This document shows, piece by piece, positions 8,990 through 16,549 of a stretch of DNA of 33,448 bases; the first letter of the stretch is position 1, and each line of letters opens with the position of its first letter. The notes below the pieces were generated by a model. It saw nothing but the letters and a program-made list of their open reading frames with translations, was not told the origin of the DNA and did not search any database. The translations under genes and the position numbers were made by a program. Origin of the DNA: Clostridia bacterium (GTDB lineage Bacteria; Bacillota; Clostridia; TANB77; CAG-508); contig JAFWKV010000028.1 of assembly GCA_017511265.1 (NCBI GenBank), positions 1-33,448 on the forward strand. Reading direction: 5' to 3'.

Positions 8990-10429
8990 TTATAGTTCAT
9001 TTATTTTTCCTAACCTGTATTTATTAATTTGTAAAATATCTCTAATATCAACCGCTTCATCATTGTTTACATTACCAGCTTTTAGAAATTCATCTATTAG
9101 CTTAACCTTATTAAGCCTATGTTTATTTATTCCCAAAATATCTCTTATATCTGCCAAGCCATCACCATTTATATCGCCCTTAACAATTAAAGTATATGTA
9201 CGATTTTCTGTAGTAAATTTTTGTCCTGTTTTTATTATATCATTGCCTCCTATAACTTTATCTTTTTCTTTTACTGTAAATTGAATGTCCTTACTAAATT
9301 CTTTAGAAAAGCTTTCATATGTTGTATTTGGTTGAATGTTCACCATATAATTCCCATCTAAAGTTATTGGTTCAATATATCTTTCTGTTGCTAATATTGG
9401 TGTTGCCGGTGTATATGTTTGTACTTTGTATTGTTTAAAACCTGCTATATGGTTTTTACCAAATTGTGCATCTTTAATAATTGTGTTACTCCCAACCATC
9501 AAATATAAAGCATCATCATAATTATTATTCCAAGTAACATCTACTGCATACCATTGTTGTTTTGAAGGTTCATATACATAATTCCATGCATGTGCAGTTG
9601 CAGTACTATTTTCGTTTGTATATCCATATACATTGATGCATTGCACACCTTTTTCTCTGCACAATAAATTAAATAATTGTGCTTGTCCCTCGCAAACTGC
9701 TTTGTTTAGTATTAAAGCTCCATAAGCTGTTTGCTCAATGTCTGTGTCATCAATTACCGTATATTCTACATTATTCATAATGTAATAATTAATTGACTTT
9801 ACTATTTCATATACATTATTTCCTGTTATTGAATTACTTAGTTCTTTTAGTTTTGTATTAAATTTGTTATATTCAGACCATTCTTTCATTTCAGACCATA
9901 TTTCTACACTTTTATATGTTGCTTTTTTTTCTGAAATAAGAACTTCAATATTTCCTATTTTTACATCTGATGTCCACCAATAATTTTTAGGGCTATCCAT
10001 AATATATGCTTCATATCCATCTAGTATATATGGAAATAATTTTTCTTGGAAGCTTTGGGTTGCAGCATCTTCCGTTGATTCTGAAATATCACATTTGTAA
10101 TCATTAAGGTTGATTTTTATTTTATTGTTTATTTGTTCCTGTAGTGTATTATAAGTTGTTTTTGATATTTCATTTTTTAGTTGGTTGTAATAATATTTAC
10201 TAATATCAGCTTCTTCCGGTGTAGCCTTAACTTTTACTTGTGGCTTGGCTAACACATTAAACTTACTTGTTTTTATTTCTTCAAGCATTTTGGTGTCTAT
10301 ATTTTGTGAATATTCAATTATAGTTTCTTGTGGCATATTTTCTGCTTTTACTGTATTGGTATTTGAAAATATAATACTTATTGTAATAATAAATATGCAT
10401 ACAATTATAACTTTTTTTATACTTCTCAT
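8990..10429 (-). CDS. Secreted transglutaminase-like protein with C-terminal dockerin
   Basis: A 479-residue exported protein. Signal peptide 1-29. Residues about 200-320 form a transglutaminase-like (papain-fold) domain with a complete triad: Cys246 in LNKAVCEGQAQLF, His280 in ATAHAWNYVY, Asp297 in AVDVTW. Residues about 417-479 form a type I dockerin with two repeats: GDINGDGLADIRDILGINK and GNVNNDEAVDIRDILQINK. The first has a full calcium loop; the second keeps most ligand positions. The repeats share DIRDIL-INK-RL, which fits the two-way symmetric binding known for dockerins. It may crosslink, cleave or deamidate surface proteins; the substrate is unknown. It has its own promoter and a GGAGAG site before the ATG, and is followed by the cohesin gene. 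Confidence 0.9.
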   Translation of the reverse strand: MRSIKKVIIVCIFIITISIIFSNTNTVKAENMPQETIIEYSQNIDTKMLEEIKTSKFNVLAKPQVKVKATPEEADISKYYYNQLKNEISKTTYNTLQEQINNKIKINLNDYKCDISESTEDAATQSFQEKLFPYILDGYEAYIMDSPKNYWWTSDVKIGNIEVLISEKKATYKSVEIWSEMKEWSEYNKFNTKLKELSNSITGNNVYEIVKSINYYIMNNVEYTVIDDTDIEQTAYGALILNKAVCEGQAQLFNLLCREKGVQCINVYGYTNENSTATAHAWNYVYEPSKQQWYAVDVTWNNNYDDALYLMVGSNTIIKDAQFGKNHIAGFKQYKVQTYTPATPILATERYIEPITLDGNYMVNIQPNTTYESFSKEFSKDIQFTVKEKDKVIGGNDIIKTGQKFTTENRTYTLIVKGDINGDGLADIRDILGINKHRLNKVKLIDEFLKAGNVNNDEAVDIRDILQINKYRLGKINEL

Positions 10430-10446
10430 CTTTTCTCTCCATATTT

Positions 10447-10475
10447 ATTATAAGATATTTTTTTTTACCTTGCAA
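10447..10475 (-). promoter_or_regulatory. Promoter of the dockerin gene
   Basis: On the minus strand TTGCAA (10470-10475), 17 bp, TATAAT (10447-10452), about 20 bp upstream of the ATG. Confidence 0.7.
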
Positions 10476-10510
10476 TAAAAAATTATACTTTTTGTTGCAA
10501 TTTTGCACAT

Positions 10511-10550
10511 AAAAAGAGCCAAAGCTATTTATTCCGTAGCTTTAGCCCTT
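10511..10550 (-). terminator. topA terminator
   Basis: On the minus strand GGGCTAAAGCTA pairs with TAGCTTTGGCTC and is followed by TTTTTATG. The stem begins inside the last topA codons. Confidence 0.85.
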
Positions 10551-12595
10551 CTTTTTATTTTATTTTTCTTTTTAGTAGAATCTGCTTTTACATTTTTGGC
10601 ATCCTCTGGATTCCACTTTTCTCCTTTTTTTGGCTTATTCCATGAAATATAATCACATGATTTAGGATTATTTTCACAGATATAATAATTTCTTTTTCTC
10701 TTAGTCTTTCTTATTTGTACCGTGCCTCCACATTTTGGACAAGGCACATCTATAGTTTCAATAATTGGTTTTGCATTTTTACATTCTGGATATCCCGGAC
10801 ATGCTAAGAACTTTCCATATCTGCCATATTTATATACCATCATTCTTCCACATTTTTCACATTTTACGTCAGATACTTCATCTTCTAATTTCACATGTTC
10901 TAATTCTTTTTCTACTTTTTCTACTTCAACTGCAAATGGACCATAGAATTCTCTAATCATTTTTTTCCATTCTTCTTTTCCATCTGCAATTTCATCAAAT
11001 TCGTTTTCAATTTTAGCTGTAAATTCAACATTTACAATGTCTTTAAAGTTTTCTGTAAGTAGTTTGTTTACAACTTTTCCAAGATCTGTTGGTTTTAATT
11101 GTTTTGCTTCTTTTTCTATATATCGTCTTTCTAATATTGTTGATATTGTTGGTGAATATGTACTTGGCCTTCCTATTCCTTTTTCTTCTAATGCTTTAAC
11201 CAAGCTTGCTTCTGTATATCTTGCAGGTGGTTCTGTAAAGCTTTGCTTTGGATTTATGTTTTTCTCTTTTACTTCTTCTTTTTCTGCAAGTTCTGGTAAC
11301 ATTCCCTCTTGCTCTTTTTCTTTGCTGTCTGAACCTTCTACATATAAAGTCATAAATCCTTTAAACTTCAATGTTTGCCCATTTGCTTTAAAAGTATAAT
11401 CATTTGCTATAATGTCTGCACTTACTGTGCTAAAGATTGCAGCCGACATTTGGCTTGCTATAAATCTGTTATAAATTAATTTATACAATTTGTACTGGTC
11501 TTTTGTTAAAGAATCTTTAATTTCGTCTGGCACTAAGTCAACATAAGTAGGTCTTATAGCCTCATGAGCATCTTGTGAGTCCTTATTTGTTCTATAGTAC
11601 CTATTTTCATAATACTTTTCTCCATAAGTTTCTACTATATGTTTTTTTGCTGCAGTTCTTGCTTCTTCAGAAATTCTTGTAGAGTCTGTTCTCATATATG
11701 TAATAAGTCCTACTGTACCTCTTGATTGTATTTTTACACCTTCATATAAACTTTGTGCTACTGACATTGTTTTTCTTAAAGTAAATCCTATCTTTCTTGA
11801 AGCTTCTTGTTGCATTGTGCTTGTTGTAAATGGTGGTGCAGGAGTTCTTTTTCTTTCTCCTTTTTTTATTTTATCTACAATATATTTTGCTTTGTTTAAT
11901 TCTTTTAAAATTAAGTCAACTTCTTCTTTTGAATGTATCTCTTGTTTTTTGCCATTTTTTCCATAGAATTTTGCTTCAAAAGATTGATTTGATTTTTCTT
12001 CTATAAGTTCAGCATATATATTCCAGTATTCTTCAGGTATAAATTTTTCGATTTCTTCTTCTCTGTCTACAATAAGCTTAACTGCAACTGATTGTACTCT
12101 TCCTGCAGATAGTCCTCTTTTTACCTTTTTCCATAAAACAGGACTCATTTTATATCCAACAATTCTGTCTAAAACTCTTCTTGCTTGTTGAGCATCTACT
12201 AAATTAATGTCTATATCTCTAGGTTCTTTTACCGCTTTTTGTACAGCTGTTTTTGTTATTTCATTAAATGTGACTCTCGTAATTTTACCTTTATTATCTT
12301 CCAAAATATGAGCTAAATGCCAAGCAATTGCTTCACCTTCACGGTCAGGGTCAGTTGCTAAATATATTTTTTTTGCTGAATTCGCGTCTTTTTTTAATTC
12401 TTTTATTAAGTTTCCTTTCCCTCTAATGTTTATATATTCTGGTTCAAAATCGTTTTCAATGTTTATTCCCATTTTTGACTTTGGTAAATCACGTATATGT
12501 CCCATTGATGCAACTACTTTTGTACTTCCACCTAGAAATTTTTTAATGGTGTTAGCTTTTGCGGGTGATTCCACTATAATTAATCTATCTGCCAT
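10529..12595 (-). CDS. topA: DNA topoisomerase I
   Basis: Type IA topoisomerase that relaxes negative supercoils through a 5'-phosphotyrosine link. The 688-residue product has the Toprim domain at the start (MADRLIIVESPAKANTIKKF; DPDREGEAIAWH at 82-93) and the catalytic tyrosine at about Tyr300 in GLITYMRTDSTRIS. The PPARYTEASLVKALEEKGIG segment follows, then two C-terminal zinc ribbons (CEKCGRMM...CPGYPEC and CPKCGGTV...C...C), and a basic tail. Length is normal. It lies 29 nt downstream of the 12625-12924 gene and likely shares its transcript. GGAG sits directly before the ATG. In many Firmicutes its neighbours are dprA and trmFO, which are not adjacent here. Confidence 0.98.
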   Translation of the reverse strand: MADRLIIVESPAKANTIKKFLGGSTKVVASMGHIRDLPKSKMGINIENDFEPEYINIRGKGNLIKELKKDANSAKKIYLATDPDREGEAIAWHLAHILEDNKGKITRVTFNEITKTAVQKAVKEPRDIDINLVDAQQARRVLDRIVGYKMSPVLWKKVKRGLSAGRVQSVAVKLIVDREEEIEKFIPEEYWNIYAELIEEKSNQSFEAKFYGKNGKKQEIHSKEEVDLILKELNKAKYIVDKIKKGERKRTPAPPFTTSTMQQEASRKIGFTLRKTMSVAQSLYEGVKIQSRGTVGLITYMRTDSTRISEEARTAAKKHIVETYGEKYYENRYYRTNKDSQDAHEAIRPTYVDLVPDEIKDSLTKDQYKLYKLIYNRFIASQMSAAIFSTVSADIIANDYTFKANGQTLKFKGFMTLYVEGSDSKEKEQEGMLPELAEKEEVKEKNINPKQSFTEPPARYTEASLVKALEEKGIGRPSTYSPTISTILERRYIEKEAKQLKPTDLGKVVNKLLTENFKDIVNVEFTAKIENEFDEIADGKEEWKKMIREFYGPFAVEVEKVEKELEHVKLEDEVSDVKCEKCGRMMVYKYGRYGKFLACPGYPECKNAKPIIETIDVPCPKCGGTVQIRKTKRKRNYYICENNPKSCDYISWNKPKKGEKWNPEDAKNVKADSTKKKNKIKRRAKATE

Positions 12596-12624
12596 CTCCT
12601 AAGCTCCTCCTATATTTATTATAA

Positions 12625-12924
12625 TTATATTTCTTGTTTTAGTAAATCATCTGCTATATCTTGTGCTGTTATTGGTGTAACTACATTCTTTTTAAACAAC
12701 TTTAAAATTTTGTCTATTTGTGTTTCATCATAACTTAGATGCTTCATTTCTTTTTCCTCTTTGATTACTTCGTTTTTTATGTATTCTTTTTTTACTACAT
12801 CTATTCCATATATATTTTTATCTTGACTTATTATTTTGTAGTATTCTAGTTTTATAGGATGCCAAATATCAGCTTTTTGTAAGTCTTCTTTCTCAATAAA
12901 AATGTCTCCATAAAAAACTCTCAA
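12625..12924 (-). CDS. Small protein of unknown function upstream of topA
   Basis: 99 residues from a TTG start at 12922-12924, chosen because AAAGGAGGG lies eight bases before it; a frame start 27 nt further up would run through that site. The product (MRVFYGDIFIEKEDLQKAD...) is charged, has no membrane segment, and ends in a helical stretch (VVTPITAQDIADDLLKQEI). It resembles small Clostridia-specific conserved proteins of DUF6514 type, but I cannot confirm the family. A promoter lies just upstream, and topA follows 29 nt downstream. Confidence 0.75.
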   Translation of the reverse strand: MRVFYGDIFIEKEDLQKADIWHPIKLEYYKIISQDKNIYGIDVVKKEYIKNEVIKEEKEMKHLSYDETQIDKILKLFKKNVVTPITAQDIADDLLKQEI

Positions 12925-12962
12925 AATTTCTCCCTCCTTTTTCTTTCGCAAAACCGTCCTAT

Positions 12963-12991
12963 ACTATATAACAAACTGGAAGAAATTACAA
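12963..12991 (-). promoter_or_regulatory. Promoter for the small gene and topA
   Basis: On the minus strand TTGTAA (12986-12991), 17 bp, TATAGT (12963-12968), about 40 bp upstream of the TTG start codon. Confidence 0.55.
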
Positions 12992-13022
12992 GTATTTTTT
13001 TTATTTTTTTCAATTTAAAAAT

Positions 13023-13661
13023 TTATTGTATACTATCACGTATTTTTATAGCTTTTTTGCGTATTCTTTGAATTGCTGTATCAACTGATTTAACTTTTGT
13101 ATCTAGTGTTTGTGCAATTGCTGCATACGATTTTCCTTGCTTATATTGTTCTAATACTTTTTTTTCAAATTCACTTAGGCTTTCATCAATTTTTGTTTCT
13201 ATAAATTTATAGTATTCTTTTCTTTCTATTATGTCTGATGGATCATCTACTACATTTGTTTCAAGTACTTCCATAACAGTTGTATCATCATTTTCATCAT
13301 ATGCTGAAGCATTTAATGAAAGAGATGAATTAAGTGGTATATGTTTTTGTCTGTTAGAATTTTTCACTGCTGTAATTAGTTGTCTTTCTATGCACAAGTT
13401 TGCAAATGTTTTAAAAGAATTTTGTTTTGTTATATCAAATGATTTAACTGCTTTATATAGTCCAATCATTCCTTCTTGGACCATATCATCTTTTTCACTG
13501 CCTGTCATAAAAAATTTGTTAGCTTTCATATTTACAACATTAGTGTATCTATCTATTAAACATTCTAATGCATGTTTGTCATCATTTACTTTTTCTAATA
13601 ATTGCTCATCTGTTAAATTTTCATATTTGTCACTTAAAGAAAATACCGTGTAGCTTGCCAT
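13023..13661 (-). CDS. sigH: RNA polymerase sigma factor, SigH (Spo0H) type
   Basis: A sigma-70-family factor of 212 residues that resembles SigH, which directs early stationary-phase and sporulation genes. Region 2 has YTNVVNMKANKFFMTGSEKD and DMVQEGMIGLYKAVKSFD, followed by FKTFANLCIERQLITAVK and RQKHIPLNSSLSLN, all typical of SigH. Region 4 is at the C terminus (KSYAAIAQTLDTKVKSVDTA). A strong SigA-type promoter precedes it, and AAAGGAG sits before the ATG. Presence of SigH suggests, but does not prove, a spore-forming lineage, since it is also kept in some non-sporulating Clostridia. Confidence 0.92.
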   Translation of the reverse strand: MASYTVFSLSDKYENLTDEQLLEKVNDDKHALECLIDRYTNVVNMKANKFFMTGSEKDDMVQEGMIGLYKAVKSFDITKQNSFKTFANLCIERQLITAVKNSNRQKHIPLNSSLSLNASAYDENDDTTVMEVLETNVVDDPSDIIERKEYYKFIETKIDESLSEFEKKVLEQYKQGKSYAAIAQTLDTKVKSVDTAIQRIRKKAIKIRDSIQ

Positions 13662-13694
13662 TTGTGCTTCTCCTTTTATGGTAATTATATTTGT

Positions 13695-13723
13695 ATTATA
13701 GTGTTTAAATCCACGTATGTCAA
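13695..13723 (-). promoter_or_regulatory. sigH promoter
   Basis: On the minus strand TTGACA (13718-13723), 17 bp, TATAAT (13695-13700): full consensus. It lies between murI and sigH. Confidence 0.85.
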
Positions 13724-13737
13724 TAGATTAAAGCTTT

Positions 13738-14514
13738 TTATTTTATTTTTATATCAAAATCTAGAATATTTTTAGCGATATTTTTGAAATATGGCTCAGG
13801 TTTTGTCAAATAAGCTATTTCTTTGTCTTTTCTTGATGTATTTTGTGCATTTTTTTCATTTAAATAAAATTTTAAATAATTTGCTACAGTTATTCCTGTA
13901 TTTATAAGTTCTACATCATATTCCAATTCTTCTTTAATTAGTTTTTCGTAAATTGGATAGTGTGTACATCCTAAAATTATTTTGTCTATTTTATTTTGCT
14001 TAAATGGTTTCATATATTCTTTTATAGCTCTTTTTCCCTCTTCTCCCATTGCTCTTCCTTCTTCTGCTATTGTTGCAAGCATTGGACAAGCTTTGTTTAT
14101 TACTTGAATATCATTAATGTTGTTTTTTAAGGCACTTTCCCAAGCTTTGCTTTTTATTGTTCCTTCTGTTGCTATTACACCTATTTTTTTATATTTTTTT
14201 TCTTTTATGTATTTTACTGTTGGTTCAATTATTCCTATAATAGGTATATCAAATTCTTTCTTTAAAGTATCTATGGCTTGACTTGTTGCTGTTCCACAGG
14301 CTATAACTATCATTTTGACATTTTCTTTAATTAATCTTTTGACATTATTTCTAGAAAAGTTTATAATTTCGTCTTTACTTTTATCTCCATATGGAAAGTT
14401 TGCTGTATCTCCTAAATATACTATATTTTCGTTGGGCAATTGTTTTTTTATTTCTGCTAATATTGTTAATCCCCCTACTCCTGAATCAAAAATGCCTATT
14501 GGTCTTTTATCCAT
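13738..14514 (-). CDS. murI: Glutamate racemase
   Basis: MurI converts L-glutamate to D-glutamate for peptidoglycan. The product (258 residues from MDKRPIGIFDSGVGG) carries the two catalytic cysteines, Cys73 in IACGTATSQ and Cys183 in LGCTHYP, and the substrate-binding PYGDKS motif. I place the start at 14512-14514 because AAAGG lies eight bases before that ATG; an ATG nine bases further up (14523) abuts the same site and is less likely. A promoter (14541-14570) precedes it, right at the edge of the 324-bp inverted-repeat element. Confidence 0.95.
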   Translation of the reverse strand: MDKRPIGIFDSGVGGLTILAEIKKQLPNENIVYLGDTANFPYGDKSKDEIINFSRNNVKRLIKENVKMIVIACGTATSQAIDTLKKEFDIPIIGIIEPTVKYIKEKKYKKIGVIATEGTIKSKAWESALKNNINDIQVINKACPMLATIAEEGRAMGEEGKRAIKEYMKPFKQNKIDKIILGCTHYPIYEKLIKEELEYDVELINTGITVANYLKFYLNEKNAQNTSRKDKEIAYLTKPEPYFKNIAKNILDFDIKIK

Positions 14515-14540
14515 TGTTATCATCCTTTCACTTGTTATAG

Positions 14541-14570
14541 ATTATACACCAACCTTATTTATTATTACAA
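14541..14570 (-). promoter_or_regulatory. murI promoter
   Basis: On the minus strand TTGTAA (14565-14570), 18 bp, TATAAT (14541-14546). The -35 box touches the outer end of the inverted-repeat element. Confidence 0.6.
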
Positions 14571-14893
14571 GTCTTTGTGAGAAAGCTGTCAATGTGGATG
14601 GGCTTAATTGACACACTGATACCTTACTGTCTTTCGGGACTGGACAAAAAGCATCATCCTATCCATTGGTTATATTTATTAAACATTACGACCTTGTTGT
14701 CGCTTTCCTTCGCTAAAGGTTTCAATGACGGGAAAGCTCCAGTCGACTACGCTTCGCTCCGCCTACGCGGTCTGCATTTTTTAATAAATATAACCAATGG
14801 ATAGGATGATGTTTTTTGCCCAGTCCCGAAAGACAGCAAGGTATCAGTGTGTCAATTAAGTCCGTCCACATTGACAGCTTTCACACAAAGACT
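14570..14893. repeat. 324-bp element with 114-bp terminal inverted repeats
   Basis: Arms 14570-14683 and 14780-14893 are inverted copies differing at about six positions. They run from AGTCTTTGTG inward through AAAGCTGTCAATGTGGA, CTGTCTTTCGGGACTGG and CCTATCCATTGGTTATATTT. The ~96-bp centre contains short words such as CGACTACGCTTCGCTCCGCC and has no gene. The element is far richer in G+C than its flanks. It lies between minus-strand murI and the plus-strand DUF4176/LXG locus. It is probably a MITE-like element; a transposase is not present. Confidence 0.8.
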
Positions 14894-14962
14894 ATATATT
14901 TTATCTCTTAATACTTGACTTCTAAAAACATAAATGATAAGTTAACATTAATAATAAAATAG

Positions 14963-14993
14963 AAAAAAGTTTATTACAGATTTCAACTTTTTT
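14963..14993 (+). promoter_or_regulatory. Leader hairpin before the DUF4176 gene
   Basis: AAAAAAGTT and AACTTTTTT pair just ahead of the AGGAGG ribosome-binding site (14995-15000). The T run after the stem could give weak termination or attenuation. A TTGACT at 14921-14926 may be the -35 box of the gene's promoter. Confidence 0.35.
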
Positions 14994-15009
14994 TAGGAGG
15001 AAAATAATA

Positions 15010-15309
15010 ATGGAAGAAAAGAATTTATTGCCAGTAGGCACAGTAGTAATGCTAGAAGGAGGAAGTAAAAGAGTAATGATAATAGGCTTTTGTTCAGTAG
15101 AAAAAAACAGCAAAGATATATATGACTATAGTGGATGCCTATATCCAGAAGGACTATTATCATCAGACGAAATATGTTTATTTAATCATAGTCAAATAGA
15201 AAAAATATATCATACAGGACTTATTGATGAAGAGGAAACAACATTTAAAGAAGATTTATACAAAGCAATAAAAGAAATAAAAGAAAAAGTTGAAAATACA
15301 GAGGAATGA
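15010..15309 (+). CDS. DUF4176 family protein (LXG/type VII secretion partner)
   Basis: A 99-residue protein with the features of DUF4176: a short beta-rich start LLPVGTVVMLEGGSKRVMII, then YDYSGCLYPEG and an acidic helical tail. DUF4176 proteins commonly lie beside LXG effectors of the type VIIb secretion system, where a targeting or chaperone role has been proposed. Here the next gene, starting five bases after the stop codon, encodes an LXG-like protein (broken). AGGAGG lies nine bases before the ATG. No secretion-machine gene (EssC, YukD, EsaA) is in the window. Confidence 0.82.
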   Translation: MEEKNLLPVGTVVMLEGGSKRVMIIGFCSVEKNSKDIYDYSGCLYPEGLLSSDEICLFNHSQIEKIYHTGLIDEEETTFKEDLYKAIKEIKEKVENTEE

Positions 15310-15313
15310 TAAA

Positions 15314-15718
15314 ATGGAAATCAATGTAGAAATGCTACAAAGCAATGTTATCCCACAAATAACACAAGCTAAATCTATATTAGGTGAGTGTAAAGTATTA
15401 ATAAGCTCAATAAGTATACCAAATGATTTTCCTGAAGGAAGTAAAATAAAAGCAGCAAAAGGAAAAATAAGCACTATAGAGCAGTTATTAACAGCAGCAG
15501 GAACAAGTGTAAATCAAAGCATAAATAAATTCACAGCAACACAAACTAAAAATAATGCATTAATAGATGCATTGTTTAGTAAAATGTTAGGAGGTTCTCC
15601 AGTAACTAAGTCAAAGACCAAAAAAGGAAAAAGTGATAACACATTTACAGATGGAACACGAAAATATGAAGTTGATCCTTTAACTCGGAAGAGTAAGAAT
15701 TATATCAGGTCCAAATGA
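15314..15718 (+). CDS. Fragment 1 of the LXG-like gene (N-terminal helical domain)
   Basis: 134 codons from the ATG at 15314. Residues 1 to about 95 form the predicted helical hairpin, followed by a Lys/Thr-rich linker and ARG-TYR-rich DGTRKYEVDPLTRK. The natural sequence ends near 15690; the remaining ~9 codons (SKNYIRSK) are read out of frame. On its own it would resemble a small WXG100-like secreted protein. Confidence 0.55.
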   Translation: MEINVEMLQSNVIPQITQAKSILGECKVLISSISIPNDFPEGSKIKAAKGKISTIEQLLTAAGTSVNQSINKFTATQTKNNALIDALFSKMLGGSPVTKSKTKKGKSDNTFTDGTRKYEVDPLTRKSKNYIRSK

Positions 15719-15824
15719 ATTAGAAAGAACAGGCGCATCTATAGCAAATGGTGTAATATCTGCAACAAAAGGAATCTTTTCTTTTGGAGAAAATGTTCTA
15801 GATGCAACTTATTCTGGATTAACA

Positions 15825-16079
15825 TTGCTAGCTAGCAAAATAAAAGTTAATGATAAAGAAGCTAGAAAATATATGATAGAAAATACAATGTCATTTGTAG
15901 CTACAGAACATGTAGATAATGCTTATAAGGATTTTTATAAAAATAATGATATAGGTAAATATTTAGATAAAAAGGCATATAATCCTTTTAAATCAAATGG
16001 AGAAGGAAGTAAATTAATAGAAGGATTGGCATATGAGGGAGCTATGACAACAGTAGCACTTATTAAGAAGAGTTTTTAA
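15825..16079 (+). CDS. Fragment 2 of the LXG-like gene (middle domain)
   Basis: The open frame really extends up to about 15692 (VRIISGPNELERTGASIANG...), without a start codon or ribosome-binding site at that edge; 15825 is only the first TTG. This points to a frameshifted continuation, not an independent gene. It ends out of frame at a TAA just after LIKK. Confidence 0.4.
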   Translation: MLASKIKVNDKEARKYMIENTMSFVATEHVDNAYKDFYKNNDIGKYLDKKAYNPFKSNGEGSKLIEGLAYEGAMTTVALIKKSF

Positions 16080-16158
16080 TGGATTAGAACTAAAAGAAAA
16101 ATACTATGAAGAAGAATTAAATAGAGAAATTCAGGTATATAGCAAATTATTAAAAGAA

Positions 16159-16482
16159 ATGGGAAGTTGGGATAAACTTTCTACTTATTTAAAAGATGCC
16201 ACTTATGAAGAATTAATTATTCTATCAAATAAAGGGACTGAATTTGGAATAAAAAAATATAATACTGGAGAAACATTGAATGAAAAAGAAGCAGAAAACT
16301 GCAAACAAAAAATGAATAAATTACTAGAACAAGTTAGAGAATTCAATATAATAAAGGCACAATTGTCTTATGGTGATGGTATTTTAGATTATGACTATGC
16401 ATGTGGAAAATCAGACATATATAGTTTAAGATTAGGTCATTGTGTTCCACAAATTGATGATAAAGACGAAGAGGAAAGATAG
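16159..16482 (+). CDS. Fragment 3 of the LXG-like gene (C-terminal part)
   Basis: The frame continues upstream to about 16071 (VFNGLELKEKYYEEELNREI), so the ATG at 16159 is internal. It is helical and Lys/Glu-rich, with CGKSDIYSLRLGHCVPQ near the end. No known toxin catalytic motif is visible, and no immunity gene follows before the terminator at 16518. Confidence 0.45.
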   Translation: MGSWDKLSTYLKDATYEELIILSNKGTEFGIKKYNTGETLNEKEAENCKQKMNKLLEQVREFNIIKAQLSYGDGILDYDYACGKSDIYSLRLGHCVPQIDDKDEEER

Positions 16483-16517
16483 TCAAACTAAAAATTATAA
16501 TTACTTGATACCCGTAT

Positions 16518-16548
16518 AAAAGATGGAGTAATATAACCCCATCTTTTT
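16518..16548. terminator. Bidirectional terminator between converging genes
   Basis: AAAAGATGG and CCATCTTTT pair, with an A run on one side and a T run on the other. It serves the plus-strand LXG locus and the minus-strand LPKTG gene that ends at 16550. Confidence 0.85.
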
Positions 16549-16549
16549 A

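Larger units (their letters stand above)
15314..16482 (+). pseudogene. LXG-like type VII secretion substrate, broken by two +1 frameshifts
   Basis: Three successive reading frames read as one protein of about 388 residues. Part one (15314 to about 15690) is the helical WXG100/LXG-like N terminus, beginning MEINVEMLQSNVIPQITQAK. Part two (about 15692-16070) is the middle region common in clostridial LXG-like proteins (SFGENVLDATYSGLT, VATEHVDNAYKDFY, LIEGLAYEGAM). Part three (about 16071-16482) is helical and ends YACGKSDIYSLRLGHCVPQI; I recognise no toxin motif in it. Each junction has one extra base in the context GAAGAGT and rejoins Lys-Val. GAGG precedes the ATG at 15314. It may be a true pseudogene, a sequence error, or recoding. 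Confidence 0.7.

Noticed and set aside
14577..14804. 75-codon plus-strand frame inside the 324-bp inverted-repeat element
   Set aside because: It lies in the arm and centre of the palindrome, without a ribosome-binding site, and resembles no protein I know.
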